Source: Patella vulgata (lineage: Eukaryota; Mollusca; Gastropoda; Patellidae). From it: a stretch of 64,000 nt of DNA. This document shows, piece by piece, positions 48,351 to 62,449 of this stretch. The DNA lies in assembly GCF_932274485.2 (NCBI RefSeq), contig NC_065885.2, positions 31,819,062-31,883,061 on the forward strand, read 5' to 3'. The notes beneath the pieces are model-generated. The model saw only the letters and a list, made by a program, of their open reading frames with translations, made no database searches and was not told where the DNA came from. Each line of letters opens with the position of its first letter. Within the stretch, counting starts at the first letter, position 1. Both the position numbers and the translations under genes were made by a program.

Positions 48351-50041
48351 ATAGTGCGGTTACTTGTCTGTCATGGCATTACAGTGCAATTCTATTTCCA
48401 ATGCATTATAACTATACAAACTGTACAAACTATTATTACAACCACATCTCTTGTATAGATCGAAGAATATTTCACACTGCGGATCAAGCAGCGAAGTATA
48501 CTTTGAGTATGGATTTATTATGCTAATCGAACGTCGGTTCGTATAGACCAATCAAATTCAATTTATGCATATCCCGCCACCAATAATGTACAATTCAAAA
48601 GGAATGGACTTTAAGGAAATAATCGGATTCAGTGGAGCTTGGTTCCGTTTAAAAAATGATGGTGTTAATGATCAGATGTTTAAAGCAGGTGGTGTCTGGT
48701 AAAATCAGATTGTAGACTGGATTTTCAAAAGACCTTACAATCCCATCTTACTTCATCATATTGGAACAAAGTCACCCTACAGGACAAATTATTTCATGCC
48801 ACTTTACATCGTATAAATAATAAGTGAAAAGGTGAGTCTCGTCTTTCTGAAGATATTTTTCAGCTAAGTTAACCAGATTATACCCACCATATTTTCTTTG
48901 GCAATCGAAATAGACGGAGCAGAAGTGTGTCTGTTTTTACAGGATGTGTGCAGATGATCAAAAACAAAAACATAAGTACGCTATTTTCATTTGATTTGAT
49001 TCACAAGATACACGTCAACACTTACATTAGCACCTATTTTCACAACATGCGCGTGCGTGCGTATAATGGTCTTATTTTTAAAAGGGATACGTGAGGATGG
49101 TGTACAGCAAAGCTGTTTCTTTCTCGTGTCGATCAGGTTATCGTGTACCAGCCATACTATAGTGAAATAATATTATCAAACAATAGAAACGCAATAAATA
49201 TGTGTAAAGAGTATGGAACAGTGTTAATTATACAGCTAATGACATAGTTACGGACATTTGTTATCAGATTGTATGTGTATATTTGATTAACGTGTAAGTA
49301 TATTAATTTCTCAGGTGTGCAACTAAAGAAACTAATGTTTTGTATTATTTATAGAAAAGAGAAAGAGCGCCTGTTTTGTATTATGCTTATATAAATTTCC
49401 ACGCAAGATTTAAAAAAGTAAAATTCGGAATTAGGTGGTAAGAGTTGAATATCTGGAATACAAAAATTTGTGATACCCTATCCGCGATTCAGTACTTACG
49501 CTAATTTACTTACGCTAATTCCCCCCTTAACGACATATTCATTAAATCCTAATTAAATCATCCACTCAAACCCCAAATGCTTATTGTTGTTGTTGTTTAT
49601 TAAAGATTTAACGTCCAATACAATGAATGTGATATTATGGACAGGTTGATTTAATTAAATTATTTACACTTGAAAATTGTTAAAAACAAAAAAATGTCCT
49701 CGGATAACAAAAGTTCCTTAAACCACACTTATAAACTCGCCGTCGTGAGAAGAGAGGACGGATCATCTTCTTCCTTTGTCATAATAAAGTCAAAACAAGA
49801 GTATATTTGTAATAACAGGGGCAAATAAACTAAACTTTTTTTATCCCCACTTTCCCTCAACCAATCAAATCAATTAGTTATTAGTGAGCGTATATCACTA
49901 TATCGGCAGTTGTTTTGTATGTCAGCGCAAGCATAAGTGAAGTTATAAATTAGTTTTGAAACCTCTACACCAGTAAGCTACATTTTATAAGCAATTCACA
50001 CATTCTTAACATGTCGATTCACATCCAGTTACAACGTTAAC
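48351..50041. other. No gene recognised
   Basis: Only short frames; a (GTT)n run lies at about 49583-49597. Confidence 0.5.
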
Positions 50042-50538
50042 AGAGAGGTTCAGATGCAAGCCGAGATCGAGAACGAGGTAATAATTTTTTTTGCATGCTA
50101 CGTCATGAGTTCTCGAGGGCATCCCCCAACAGCGACAGAAAACGCCTGGACCCTTTGAAGTGTTAAGTGAATTCCGTAGTGGTTTAATTTTATTTTAGAC
50201 AATCTTTTTCATAATTACATGTATACCGAAACACATCCCTTTCAAATATACCAGCCTGTGTTAGGCACTGTGTGACTGGTCGAAAAAAGCGAAATAATAG
50301 AACGGATCGACACTTTCAAACAGTGCACTTTTTGCTCTACTCAATTTTCAGGAATTTTTTTTTTTATGGTGCATTTATTTCGCTTGTGGCTATTAAATTT
50401 ATTTTGATGATAAACTTGGTGAACTGACCATCGCGTTTTTTCTGATTTTTCTGAACGGTGAAAGTGCGTCACGTATTCCGAGAACGACGACGTCACCTCG
50501 TTCCCGTTCTCGTTCATGGAACGCGTCTGAACCTCGCT
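50042..50538. mobile_element. Non-autonomous element with about 40-bp inverted ends
   Basis: The left end AGAGAGGTTCAGATGCAAGC and GAGAACGAGGT pairs with the right end, whose reverse complement is AGCGAGGTTCAGACGCGTTC with GGGAACGAGGTGACG. The interior is AT-rich and non-coding. Target duplication not clear. Confidence 0.65.
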
Positions 50539-50824
50539 AATGTAGCAGGAAAGAAAATCTCAAAGACTAGGCTACGTCAAGCTTTGTGAACCCGATGACG
50601 TAACAGTATGAAAGTGTTTAATGTGGTGTTTTCTTATTACCGTTATTTTTTCTATATGTTTATGGAAATATGAACTACTCCCAAGTTTTATTAGGAGTGT
50701 CAATGTTTATTGATATTTGTATACAAATATAAAAAAATAGGCTGGGCCTATAATCCCATATCGTACCAATAGTATGGTATCTGTTAACAAATCAAAGTTT
50801 AAATAAGCTTTTAGGGAGCTACAG

Positions 50825-51135
50825 ATGCTCAGTGTGTAGGGCCCTGGCTTGTTAACCTATAAGTCCCATGTTCGATCCCAGCGTTGGTTGAGGCAGGTTC
50901 TCGGGATTTTCCGACTCATTTTCCCCTTGTCCGTGGTGCTGGAGCAGCGTCGAGTCGTTCGAATGGAACGAAGACGTAAAAGAACCCTCGAATGTTAGAA
51001 TTCGAAATAAGAGCGGGTCGTAGCGGGCAAAAGTCCCCTCATAGCACACTACATTGCGCATCTTTGTCTTCATTACCCCGGATGGAGCAGAAAGAGAGGA
51101 CGCTACCCCCACCCACCCACCCACACACATTTCAT
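50825..51135 (+). mobile_element. SINE family A copy, diverged
   Basis: The head keeps CCCATGTTCGATCCCAGC (B box). The body has TCGAGTCGTTCGAATGGAAC and CCCCTCATAGCACACT. It ends with a CCCA run (51108-51122) and CATTTCATTT. Confidence 0.8.
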
Positions 51136-52510
51136 TTCACTGCTTTTATTTAAGGTGTAATGTAAATGCGTAACTGTCTTGCATATGTAGTGTATATGTT
51201 ATAACATTCATGTTTTGTTAGTGTGAAAACCCATTATTCGGTATAGCTTTCTAGTGAAATTTAATTAAACATAACTTGTAAACTGCCAAATAAATCCGGC
51301 TTAGTTCTATCTGGAAAACACAGGAATATAAGTGTAGCTGATGAAATTTAATTAAAAATAAGTTTCAAGATTTGTAAATAAATCATAGCTGAATTTTTTT
51401 CTAAAATAATTATCGTCATAAGACGAATACATGTTTTCTATATAAATGTGTTCGGCTTAAAAACTAAATGTATTGCTGTTTGTATAGTTGAAGACGTCAG
51501 ACATAACATAAATTGAATGTTATTTTCGATTGTTAAACCATGAGCTGACTTTGTATGTTTATGCCTGTAATGCATGTGAGGAATTTATCGGGGGAAGCTG
51601 GTATTCTTAAGATGTATCAACAATATATTAGGTGGGTAATGGTGCTTGTTATTTCATCTCATATGAGTGAGTAGATAGACGCCTTGTCTTGCCAATTCCG
51701 CAAAAAACATCTAATTGTTAGATGGGTTTCAAAATTACTACCGACTTCACACGTTACAGTTCTTATTGAATCTCTACGAAAGCCATTCCCATTTTTTTTT
51801 AATTTCAAGTTTCACCCCCTAAAAAAATTATCTTGAAATTAAGTAAGGTACAAAAATTTTGGCAACAAGGTGCGTTGGTTGAACTATGTTTTTGACACAG
51901 AAACAAGTGTATGTGTTTCTGATTATATGTATCAGGTTAATGAGTTAATTAGTATTCCAGGAACTTTCGTCTTTACCTGTTCTGTTCTGAAGAAAGGTGT
52001 GTTTTAGAACTTGGTGTGCACATCTATCATTCATAAGACGTAAATGAAATCGTGAGTGTAAGTCTGTCCGGGGTTGAAAAGCACGACATGGTGTGGTCGG
52101 AAAGTAATGCGTATTCTGCGATACCACCCACAGTGGAAGCGGATGGTTAACCCTACAAGCCAGCTAAGAGTAATGTTATAAACGATCGATTTGTGTACAG
52201 GCCAACTTATCAAAGTCACCCAGATACTTGAGATAAGGGTTATTCCTCATATTGATAACAAATCTATGGTAATAAACTATATGCACCCGTTTGTAAAGCG
52301 TCTGTATTAGATAAAACTGATAAAATATCTGCATTTTAACGTCGAATGTCTCTAGTTTCATATCGGGTCACATGAGGTGTTGACAGTTTATTATTGATCT
52401 TATTGGATTATTGGGGATACGAGTACCTTACAAGTAATAAATTACTGTTGTATTATCATATTGAATGAAGCTATATCTATAATTAAAAAAACAACAACAA
52501 AGCAACGTAG
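51136..52510. other. No gene recognised
   Basis: AT-rich, short frames only. Confidence 0.5.
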
Positions 52511-52819
52511 TATCCATTAGGGGATGATTATCGGATCTTTGTAGATTCCGCCCGTTATGTCAGTTTCATGTTACACGGAAAGGATCCAGCTAGCGTTAAT
52601 ATTGTCAACGTTATATCCATTAGGGGGTGGTTATCGGAGCTTTGTAGATTCCGCCCGTGATGTCAGTTTCCTTTTACACGGAAAGGATCCAGCTAGCGTT
52701 AATATTGTCAGCGTTATATCCATTAGGGGGTGGTTATCGGAGCTTTGTAGATTCCGCCCGTGATGTCAGTTTCCTTTTACACGGAAAGGATCCAGCTAGC
52801 GTTAATATTGTCAACGTCA
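52511..52819. repeat. Three-copy tandem repeat, period 103 bp
   Basis: Starts at 52511, 52614 and 52717 (TATCCATTAGGGG). Each unit holds TGTAGATTCCGCCCGT and ACACGGAAAGGATCCAGCTA. Copies 2 and 3 are nearly identical; copy 1 differs more. The frames through it come from the repeat. Confidence 0.95.
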
Positions 52820-53080
52820 TTGTTAGTTCACAAAGTCTGTTGAACTTGACGAAGGAGTCGATATACCATGAATCTAAAATAAGATATACATGTACGCTGT
52901 AATATATGAAAGAGGCCTTTATGTTATTCATATAAAAAAGAGAACAAAAATTGTTGTACATTGAAATTGATTTAAGGACAAAGACATACTAAAAGGATCA
53001 TCATGTTTATTTAAACTGCACCAAAAAATAAAATATTCGTTAATGACAAAAAATCATGCAATTCATTATTCAGTTACTGT

Positions 53081-53105
53081 AAAAAAAAAAAAAAAAAAAA
53101 AAAAA
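53081..53105. repeat. Poly-A tract of 25
   Basis: A bare A run with no SINE or LINE recognised upstream; possibly the tail of a decayed retrocopy. Confidence 0.9.
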
Positions 53106-53619
53106 TCAATACAGCCATAGGGGAATCAAAATGTTTTCAACACCATTGTTGACTTGTTACAAAACACTAAGTTGGTGTAAAAAGGTAGGACCGTTTTATC
53201 TCATTTCATTTCTCTCAGGTGTAATTTTAATAATTCACTGTTTTAATATTCATGGTAAAGTATATCTGAGTCAGAACTTAAAGTTATAGTTTTATGTTAT
53301 ACCATATGTTTTTGTCTATTAATAGATGCTAAGTTCCTTGCAACCCAAGGTGTACGTATATAACATACTTTTTTTAATAAAGAATAGGAAGGCTCTGTCA
53401 GTTAGTATTAGTTCAGAACACTTTAAATCCACTCGAAATCAACGAAGATAAATAGTTGGTTTTAACGAAAGTAAAGTTGCTACGCTATTCCACATATTTC
53501 TGAGCGATTAATTGAAACATTCTAGGCCAACTGTCTGTATTCGGTAAACAAATTTAGACAAGCATTCAGGGAGCATTGCTGAGGCAATACATGACCCAAC
53601 TAATTTTACATTTAAACGA

Positions 53620-53990
53620 GAGGAGCCACGGTGACTCGGTGAGTAAGAAGTTGACTCGCTAACCGAGAGGTCTCGTGTTCGATCCCTATGTTGGCCGAGA
53701 AAGTTCATCGGGATTTTCCTGCGTGGTTTCCTCTTGTCAGTGGTGCAGGACGGAGGGCTGGAAAAGGACAAAGTATAGTCATTCGGATGGGACGAAAAGC
53801 CGAGGTCCCACCTACCATTGGCAGTTAGAATTCGATATAAAAGTAGGTAATAGCGCTTCTGTCTAGGGCAAAATTTCCCTCATAGCACATTGTATGGCGT
53901 ATGTCCGTCTTTATTAGCCCAGTGGGAGCAGAACAGCAGGACATTAAACCCCCATATCATTTCATTTTATTTCATTTTCATTTATACGAA
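53620..53990 (+). mobile_element. SINE family A, full-length copy
   Basis: Head GGAGCCACGGTGACTCGGTG, B box GTGTTCGATCCC at about 53672, body CATTCGGATGGGACGAAAAG and GGCAGTTAGAATTCGATATA, and a CATTTCATTTTATTTCATTT tail. About 370 bp, the best-preserved plus-strand copy. Confidence 0.88.
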
Positions 53991-54461
53991 CTTGATACTG
54001 CAAATACATTTCTGTGAAGATATAATCCAAATACGTATAGATGGAAGAAATTATGTCAACAAAGGCCATGATTCACTAAAAAAAATTAACAGAATTTCAG
54101 GAAACACGAACCTAATCTTTAACTCTGCTGTATAACAATATACCAACCCCAGTTAACCAAAAGAACTCTGGAACACAAAAATGACAAACAGACGGGAGAA
54201 AACACCTATAATCATCTCCTATATCACCGATAGTGGAGTAATAATGAGTTTTATATAACGATGACATTTTTTTGTAGGGATACTAAAGGCATTTAAATTA
54301 ACACAAACAACTGTACCACAAACGAACAAATTATACAACTAACTGTTTTGTTTGGTGTCTTCGTATTTTATTTATTACACATTATGGCTACTACGTAATA
54401 AGGACAGGTATTCTTACTCTGGCCTAAAATAAATTACAGTATGCAGAATGCATGTAACGGA

Positions 54462-54826
54462 AATGAAATGGGGTTTAACGTCCTACTGTTCTGCTCCTAT
54501 ATTGGGCTAATGAAGACGGGCATACGCCATACAGTGTGCTAGGAGGGAAATTTTGCCTGGGCAGCGGCACTATCATCTACTCTTATATCGAATTCCAACT
54601 GCCAGGGAATCTTTTACGTACATTCCAATGTATACACGGGACCTCGGTTTTTCGTCTCATCCGAAAGACTAGACAGCTGTCCTTGTCAGGCCCTCAGTCC
54701 TGCATCACTGACAAGGGGAAACCACGCCGGAAAATCGGGATGAACTTTCTCGGCCAATGCAGGGATCGAACACCGACCTCCAGGCTAGCGAGCCAGCGTC
54801 TTACCCACTTAGCCACGTGATCCCCT
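54462..54826 (-). mobile_element. SINE family A, full-length copy, minus strand
   Basis: The tail side (GAAATGAAATGGGGTTTAAC) comes first on the plus strand and the head (GCGAGCCAGCGTCTTACCCA) last. The body is complete, including GGACAGCTGTCTAGTC in reverse complement. Confidence 0.88.
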
Positions 54827-54959
54827 GCATGTAACGGACACCCAATCACAGCAAATAAATGATTTATACGAACACTATTTCCACGATTATCATGAAATGA
54901 TTGTATGTTTTCTTTGGAGATAAGACTTCCATCAAGCATAAGCATAATATAACGTTTTG

Positions 54960-55026
54960 GAAATGGAATGAGGTTTAACGTCCTACTGTTCTGCTCCTAT
55001 ACTGGGCTAATGAAGACGGGCATAAC
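54960..55026 (-). mobile_element. SINE family A, truncated 3' end
   Basis: GGAATGAGGTTTAACGTCCT and GGGCTAATGAAGACGGGCAT match the 3' 65 bp of the copy just to its left; then homology stops abruptly. Confidence 0.8.
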
Positions 55027-58000
55027 TTTTTGTAAAATTTGCTGAAAAAAAAAAATAGAAAAAGCATCGGTTGGGTATAATTAGAGGAGACGAGAAATAC
55101 GTTTTTGGTCTAAATATAAAGACAGATATATATAACCATCAACCGAAATTGCAAAAAACAAAGGAGTAGGAATTTGAGACAAGTTTTGTCGATTCCTGCC
55201 TAAACGTATTCCCCATTTCTTTGTAATGGTGTTAATGATGAACGGATGTTTCATATCATATTGTTGATAGGTGTCTATTTGTTTAATATTTTTTTGTACC
55301 GATATATAATATACAAAATCTCTGTCTGGTGAATGTAATTAAGTATAAGGCACGTGATGCTTTCCAGAGAGAATAGAGATAAAGCAATTTAATGTAACGT
55401 ACCCCGTGGTTTATATATTTGCCAGATTAGCAATAAAGAATAAATTTATATAGCCATTTACCGAATCCAATAGTATCAGCAGTTCTATTCAACAAGATTT
55501 TCAATAATAATTATAATAATAATGTCTATAACTATTGTTTCTTATATTAATTCATGTTGTCAGATAAGCCAAAACTGCCCAAGGAACGAGCTACATTATC
55601 AACGGCCATTATAGATGAAGCACGGGTTGTTTTCTTTTCTTAGAAATCAAAATAATTAGCATTTACTCTTGTTAGTTTTGTGTGGCGTATTTTTGGCCAC
55701 CCCAAAGTCACCTACAGTTTGCTTAAATCTGACGAGATTATAAATATCATATCAAAATATTCGATCGATATTTTGGGCAGATGGTCCGATTGTACTCGAC
55801 TGAAGGCTACATATAATATAAGTACTTGTTCAGCCGATGCAAACATAGTCTGTCTCGGTGGGTCGAATGATCTTAGCATGAATTAACTTGTCGCCATAAG
55901 TCCAATGGCTGGCGAAAATATCTGGTTAATTTTTGCAGGTTGAAATCTGGAAAGAATGAGTCCAAGACTCCAATGATCGATCGTTCTTGTTTGTACAACC
56001 AGATTAATATTTATGTTCCATATCAGTCTTCGTTGATAGTTATCAAAATATATTGTAGTAATAATATAGGACTTAAGGGAATCGATTAGTAGTAATCAAC
56101 GGTATTACTGAAGGGTATAAAGTATTATGTACATTAGTCTGTTTAATTGAATACTTAATTGAGTTTATGTCAATAGGACAATAATAGAACCAACTTAAAC
56201 AATCAAGACTAGTGCACACCATGAAGTCTTTGTCGGTTCCATCATCGACAAATACTCTTTATTGGTGTTTGTCAAATTATATAACCCGACAAATCTTCGA
56301 CTATGCATTGTAGTTGCATCTGCCCTAAATGTCCGACATATTGTCCCATAAAAAATCCATCACGGTAGATAAAGCTAGGTTCATCTTTTTGGCATTCCCT
56401 TCAACCCATCTCCGTTAGCTTAACTTGGTAATAATCCGGCAACAGTTATCGTAAAAGAGAATGATTTCGTTTCATAGTAGCCTCGCCTTGTACTTCCGGT
56501 CTGCAGCAAATCATTTACTTAAAGCCAGTAGGTTTAAAATTGTTTTATAGATAATTTAGAGGGAGAGGGGGTGGTGGTATATATAGTATGTTTAGACGTA
56601 ACGATTATTAGTGATGACAAATCGGGTTGTCACTAAGTACTAGTCCTTGGTGTGACGTAGCCTTAAAGGAACCTATTATTTAAAACTGTAAACATTTTAT
56701 CATTTTAAGCTGCGTAGATTAATTATTCAGCGCGATTACACTTCTTTTTGATTTATAGAAAATTCAAAGAGACTGTATTCCTATATTGTGGATCGACCCT
56801 CCAGTGACTTCATATATAAATGTTTTCAATCGGTTGTTGATCCATTCTTTGCAACTCAAACAAAAACAAACAAATTGCAACTGAACAAAAAAATTGAATT
56901 AAGGAAAAAAACACATATTGTATTATGTTTAAAAATCAATTGATAATAACATCAATAGTTGTTCCATCAAAACCTACAGCTTACAAATCCTCCCCACAAA
57001 GTTGTTTTAATCTTTTGATCGAACTTTTGACAGCGTATGTTCATTAAGAACCAGTTTTGTCGATAAAAGTGCTGTGGATTTAAAGAACCAAAGTCGACCA
57101 TCCTTAAAAGTGAACATTCATTCATTACAAATCAAGCACTTAAAATAATTAACATTCCCAATATCAAACATGTACGTTGGTAGAAGAAAAATAAAACGTA
57201 TAATCAGCACATTTATTCAATATACCCAATCATACAATGGTTTAATTGAGTCAAGAGAGAGTTTCCGATCATTTCCTCTCATTTGATGGTACCACGTGTT
57301 TGAGGTCAATAGATAAAGGTTAGGTCTAGCAGACGAACGTTATGAGAACGAGGCTGGTCGTGATTCCTGTTGTTTCCGATCTATGTAAAAGTTGGTAATT
57401 CATTGACTTAGTGAATGTGAAGTTATATACTAGTGCATCTATGTATAAAGCAGTATTTTCTTACTAACCGTGGGAATATTATCTAGAGGCTTGTATATTG
57501 CCATTCGAAACAATGAATTTATTTCCTCTAAGATCTTTATCTCAAGTTTATCCGGGCTGATCATTATTAGTTGTTATATTATTATTAGTAATATCGGAGT
57601 AGACGCTGAATTTAAAGTCTTCATATTTCAAGTTTTTCGAATGGTAAGTTTAAAATATCTTTGATTTTAGTAACCAATATGTTTAATTTAAAAACATTGA
57701 TTTCATTTCCGATAATGTTTCAACCAATTAATTACTTCTGTAAAATTTACGATATTTTCTGACCCAAAAGAGCCGTTTTAAGTACTTTCGAAGAAAATTA
57801 TGAATTAACATGCAGTAAAATACTGAAATAATAATATGAATATTAGAACTTACTAGGCCATATATTATTGATCCCAAACTTGTACCTGACATGGAGTACA
57901 GGGTCGCCTGTCAAACCTGGTGTTTTTTTTAAAAGAAGCTTCGGTTCTCTCGCAAGCAAAACAAATTAATGAAATACAATTATGCATAATTACGTTAGTC

Positions 58001-58865
58001 TCGAAATGGCCTAGCTTGTGTCGAGTTAACGTTTAACCCCAATTTATGTCTCTTATGTATTATTATGCTGAGGTATGACTGTAGATTTTTTGAAGAGCCA
58101 TTATTGAATGTTTTGTCAGATAAAAAAAATACAGTTAATATCGCATCGTATTTGACAACGAAATCGGAAAAGGAAAATAAATGTATCCAATGAATACAAC
58201 TAAGTAACTATAATGTAGCGTCAAAATTACAGTTAAAAACTTACCATGTTGTTTTGAGACTGACATTCCAAGTTTTGTATTTGTAAAACATAACCCGAAA
58301 GCAAACACTAATTTTACTTTTCTTTTCATTGAATACCACGAATTTGTACTTTATTGACTGTGGATTAAAACATTTTGCCTGGAGCAACTCTACTTTGTGC
58401 GACATTTTTCGGGCATCGATTATTATTTGTGAAGGCAGCTGCATGGGATGGTTCGAATTCAGTTCGGCATAGAGGGGGATTTCGGTTACAAAACGATTGG
58501 AAACTTTGAAGTTGCTTAACTCATGGGCTAGAATAGCAGAAAAACGCATTTTTGATTGGCTGTTTGGGATTCAGGTAAGGCACATAAGGTAGGCTATATG
58601 GAAATTGCCGTATTCTCCGTGGACTGTAAACGATTAATTGGTTAATTGGAATTCGAGTCAGACACCTAAGTTAAGCTATATTAGACCACTTGCTGTATTC
58701 AGCAGGTACTGAAATAGCAAAAAAAACCCGCGTTTGCGGCCGTCAAATTCTCTTTGGGTTGGCGGTGTTGGTGGTGGTGGGGGGGGGGGCTAGACGTATG
58801 TAACCCAAATTTTTTTCAGGCATTTCAGGTTATGCCCCCCCCTCCCCAACATGTATCAAGCCCGT
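55027..58865. other. No gene recognised; SINE family B fragments at about 57893-58040
   Basis: A long AT-rich stretch without a supported exon. AGGGTCGCCTGTCAAACCTG and CTAGCTTGTGTCGAGTTAAC near its right side are pieces of SINE family B, separated by unrelated sequence. Confidence 0.5.
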
Positions 58866-59110
58866 GCGCCTATGTGATTTAGTTCGAATTTTGTGAAAAT
58901 CGGACCGGAACTGCCCGACAAATTAGCCGCTCAAGGTTCACAATTTTTAACCGATTTTGTATGAAACTTTGAAGATAGGTTTATATCCCAAAGATCTCTG
59001 TTCTTTTTGAATTCGCGCATATCGGACAGGAACTTCCTGGATAATGGCTCCTATTTTCCCCACCACCTCTTGCAAAATGTGGGCGTATCTCGCATGGCAA
59101 CCGCATGTTA
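58866..59110 (-). repeat. Dispersed copy of the roughly 240-bp unit, minus orientation
   Basis: TATATCCCAAAGATCTC, AATTTTGTGAAAATCGGACC and AACTTCCTGGATAATGGC are the reverse complement of the blocks at 2340-2840. Confidence 0.75.
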
Positions 59111-59382
59111 TTTTTTGTAGAACGATGCCACTTTAAATTGAAATAAATGTAATTAATTTTATTTAAAATCCTATTCGTAATATCCGTTGATTGACCTTGT
59201 AATTATCAACGTAATATGCTCTTAAGCTATTTTACACGACCGGTCGACGAACTGTTACAAAATCGTTACTTGCAAATTGGAGCTTTCAGCAATGTATTGG
59301 AAAATTGTTGTCAAAATTATGCAAGATATCACGTTGTTTCTGTTTACAAATCTATAATATGCACGGCTTTACTATGCCGTTG

Positions 59383-59715
59383 TGGACGCTGGCTCGCTAG
59401 CCTGGAGGTCGGGTGTTCGATCCCTGCATTGGCCGAGAAAGTTCATCCAGATTTTCCGGCGTGGTTCATCCTTGTCAGTGACAGCTGTCTAGTCGTTCGG
59501 ACGGCACGAAAAACCGAGGTCCCGTGTACACATTAGCGTGCACGTAATCGATCGGTTGACAGTTGGAATTCGATATAAGAGTAGGCCGTAGTGCCGCTGT
59601 CCGGGCAAAATTTCCCTCATAACACAATGTATGGCTTATGTCCGTCTTCCTTAGCCCAGTTCGGAGGAGAACAGTAGGACGTTTAAATCCATTTCATTTC
59701 ATTTCATTTCTAAAC
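59383..59715 (+). mobile_element. SINE family A copy
   Basis: GGACGCTGGCTCGCTAGCCT, B box GTGTTCGATCCC, then ACAGCTGTCTAGTCGTTCGG, and a CATTTCATTTCATTTC tail. Confidence 0.88.
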
Positions 59716-60002
59716 CGCCGTCATCTATGTCTGTTAGTTACGCCACTCTGTCGAATTGCGGTATAAATTGTCTACTGACTATTATGCCAATCTAGGCACC
59801 ATTTTACTCTTGATGATGTGGTAATTAGATTCATCGTCTGCGCGATCTACCTGGTGGTTTGCGTTCTCACGCGACTTTTGGAAACATAACCTGATGTATA
59901 TAGATCTATTTCGTTTTCGAATGGATCTATATGAACGTTTATTAACTTATATAGCTATAGCACTGCAACGGGGGAGAGAGGTTTGTGTGCTTTGGATCAT
60001 AA

Positions 60003-60090
60003 GGCCTGTCATTGAGTCAATTGGCGCGGTTTCGGTCTCACGTGTACGTGATAAGAAGTAGTGTCGCCTGTCCAACCTCGTGGGTTTCAC
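60003..60090 (+). mobile_element. SINE family B fragment
   Basis: GTCATTGAGTCAATTGGCGC and GTGTCGCCTGTCCAACCTCG match the head-body region of the copy at 18809-19050. Confidence 0.75.
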
Positions 60091-61029
60091 AAAGCTTACA
60101 AGGCTGTTTGTACATTTTATTTTATCACCGTAATCACTGTAATAGTTCACGAAGAAATAACCCGTTCCAAAATTGGATGTATTTTTCACAAAACACGAAT
60201 TCGGTATTGGAAGCTTTAAAAATTGTAAGCACACTATATGCTTAGTATTGGAAAACCTTCACTACGTCTTGACTTGCAAAAGTAGGTTCTTTATCGTACA
60301 CTTTTATAGAAAGTGTCTGATTATCGCCCTTTACCACTAGAGGGGTCTGCTTTGTTTACCTTCGAGAGCGAACCAGGCTGGCTAATACCGAACAGGACTA
60401 TGGTCTTTTTACCACACGTTCATCATAATAATATCACGTTGACGTCGTATATTTGCCTTGGTTCGTCAACAAACTTACATTTATAACACTCGTGCGTTCT
60501 TAACAAAACTTATACATATTATAATTTCTTAGAATACATGCGTTATTTTGAGGAACCTGGTCTGTTTTACCGGAAGTTTAAACGACCCTGCAAATGCTAC
60601 AAATCTAGGCACATTCAACTTATTGGTTTAGTTGTAAACAATCCTGTATCACGGCGCATACAAAACCACTTCATACATAGGGAAGGAAGAATAGTAAGGT
60701 AATAATGATATTGACATCATACGATAATAAGTGAAATATGGCGATATCTTCACCATCTTTCTATCGCAAAGATGTATAATATCTAAAAGATATCTATTTA
60801 TATTTGTTTAGATTTACACGTGTACCTTGACATTTATCATCAACTTATGTCTAACCCAATACCTTTTCTTATAAACAGTATCAGTTACATTAGCTAACAC
60901 TTCAAAACTGTCTGGAACATGGAACAATTAACGTCTTTTATAGATGTCAGTTTATTACAGTTCACCGCCATGCGTTTTTAATTCTCCTATATCGCTTATT
61001 CTTAAATGCCAACAAATTGGCGTAGCTTC

Positions 61030-61440
61030 TGTACTTAAAGGGCGCATGGCTCTGTTCTTTGGGACCTTAAAAAGGACGGAAATGGGGCTAAAAGCACATT
61101 CTAATGTAGTATGGATGTATATAAAGTGATTTATGTTCAGTTTTTATCTTTTAAAATCGTAATATCTAATTAATTATGTTCGGTGAAATACGTGAACAAT
61201 CCAGTTTGAACGGCAGTCGTTTACGCCTTCTTAGTCCACGCGTTTTGTAACGTTTGTAAATCAGACATTAACCCTGCATTGTCTTATAGGATATGTTTTT
61301 CTTTGTTTATTCCAAATGGGACCCGGAACCATTGAATACTCGTGTACTAATTTTAAAATATTCACGGCAAGATAACAACATCAATATTAATTGACATGGA
61401 TCAATACTAGATTCTAATTCGTGTGTATACTTTTGAATTT
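61030..61440 (+). repeat. Dispersed repeat family S, copy 2
   Basis: GTTCTTTGGGACCTTA, GGACGGAAATGGGGC, ATGTATATAAAGTGATTTAT and CAAGATAACAACATCAATAT are collinear with the copy at 24435-24840. Confidence 0.7.
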
Positions 61441-62449
61441 TATGCTTTAGCTCATTTAATTGTTATATTATCAATGGAAATAAATTCTTTCCTGTCTCAT
61501 CTATTAAGAATAACACAACTTTATTTGATATGATGTTTAAATTGTTCTTTTTTTCAAAATTGTAGGATGTTTTACTCATATACCCTTGATATAATTATGT
61601 AAAACTTTGTTTAGAATCCCAGGCGATCGTTAATCGAGGTTTACATTTTCGCCTGAACGCAAGCCATGTCCATGAAGGCTTTGTAGAAAGGCTGGCTTAT
61701 CATGTATGGAAGGATAATGTTGCCAATATTATTTCAATGTTAACTGTACAAACTGCATATATCAGCAGTTCAAAATACGTATTTTAGTTTTACAATTTGC
61801 AATTTCCATTGTCACAGTGTTAAAATATATAATACATTTTTGAATGATACAAAATACAGTATAATAGTTATTTTGTACGTTACACTTCTCCATTCTGCAT
61901 TTTGCACTATAGACAAATACATAATGGAACTTAGCATATTAGAACATATACCTTATATGGGATCTACGACGAAGCTCATTTGCATACGGAAGAAAGTCCG
62001 GCCTAGGAAGGAAATTAATAATTTACGCGATTAATCTACAAGTCAACGTCAGTAGAAGTGCCAGAGTTCAATCTGGCAAACAATTAGTCATTATATAATA
62101 AGTCGGCTTACCATGCAATAAGGGCGAATTCGCTGGATAACCAGGACCTCTGTGAAATCATGCCCTCTGTATGGCGAATCCGAGCCTTCGATAAGCCCCA
62201 CATTTTTACTTTATAACCTCCCCTCCCCCCGGCCCCCACTTTCACTGCATCTCTTCTCGTTCATTCCTTCTATTGTTTCAGACAATAACCTTGTTAAAAT
62301 ATTATGAATTATTTACTAATTATTTACTTATAGTTATATCGTTTATTTTCAGTCTGTGATATAAATGTCTTTTAATGTTTCATTTTTATATTGTTTGAAA
62401 CATTTGAATGTATGAGCCTGAATTTTAATTTAAAAAAAAAAGAAAAAAA

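Noticed and set aside
52511-52819. Regular repeats considered as a CRISPR array
   Set aside because: Head-to-tail 103-bp units without variable spacers, in an animal genome.
53625-53690. tRNA gene at the head of a SINE copy
   Set aside because: A and B boxes are recognisable, but the acceptor stem does not pair and the sequence runs on into a dispersed SINE body.
58241-58549. Overlapping minus frames, one with a signal-peptide-like start and a GTAAGT donor at its end
   Set aside because: No compatible downstream exon found on the minus strand towards 55 kb; a lone ATG-to-donor stretch is weak evidence.
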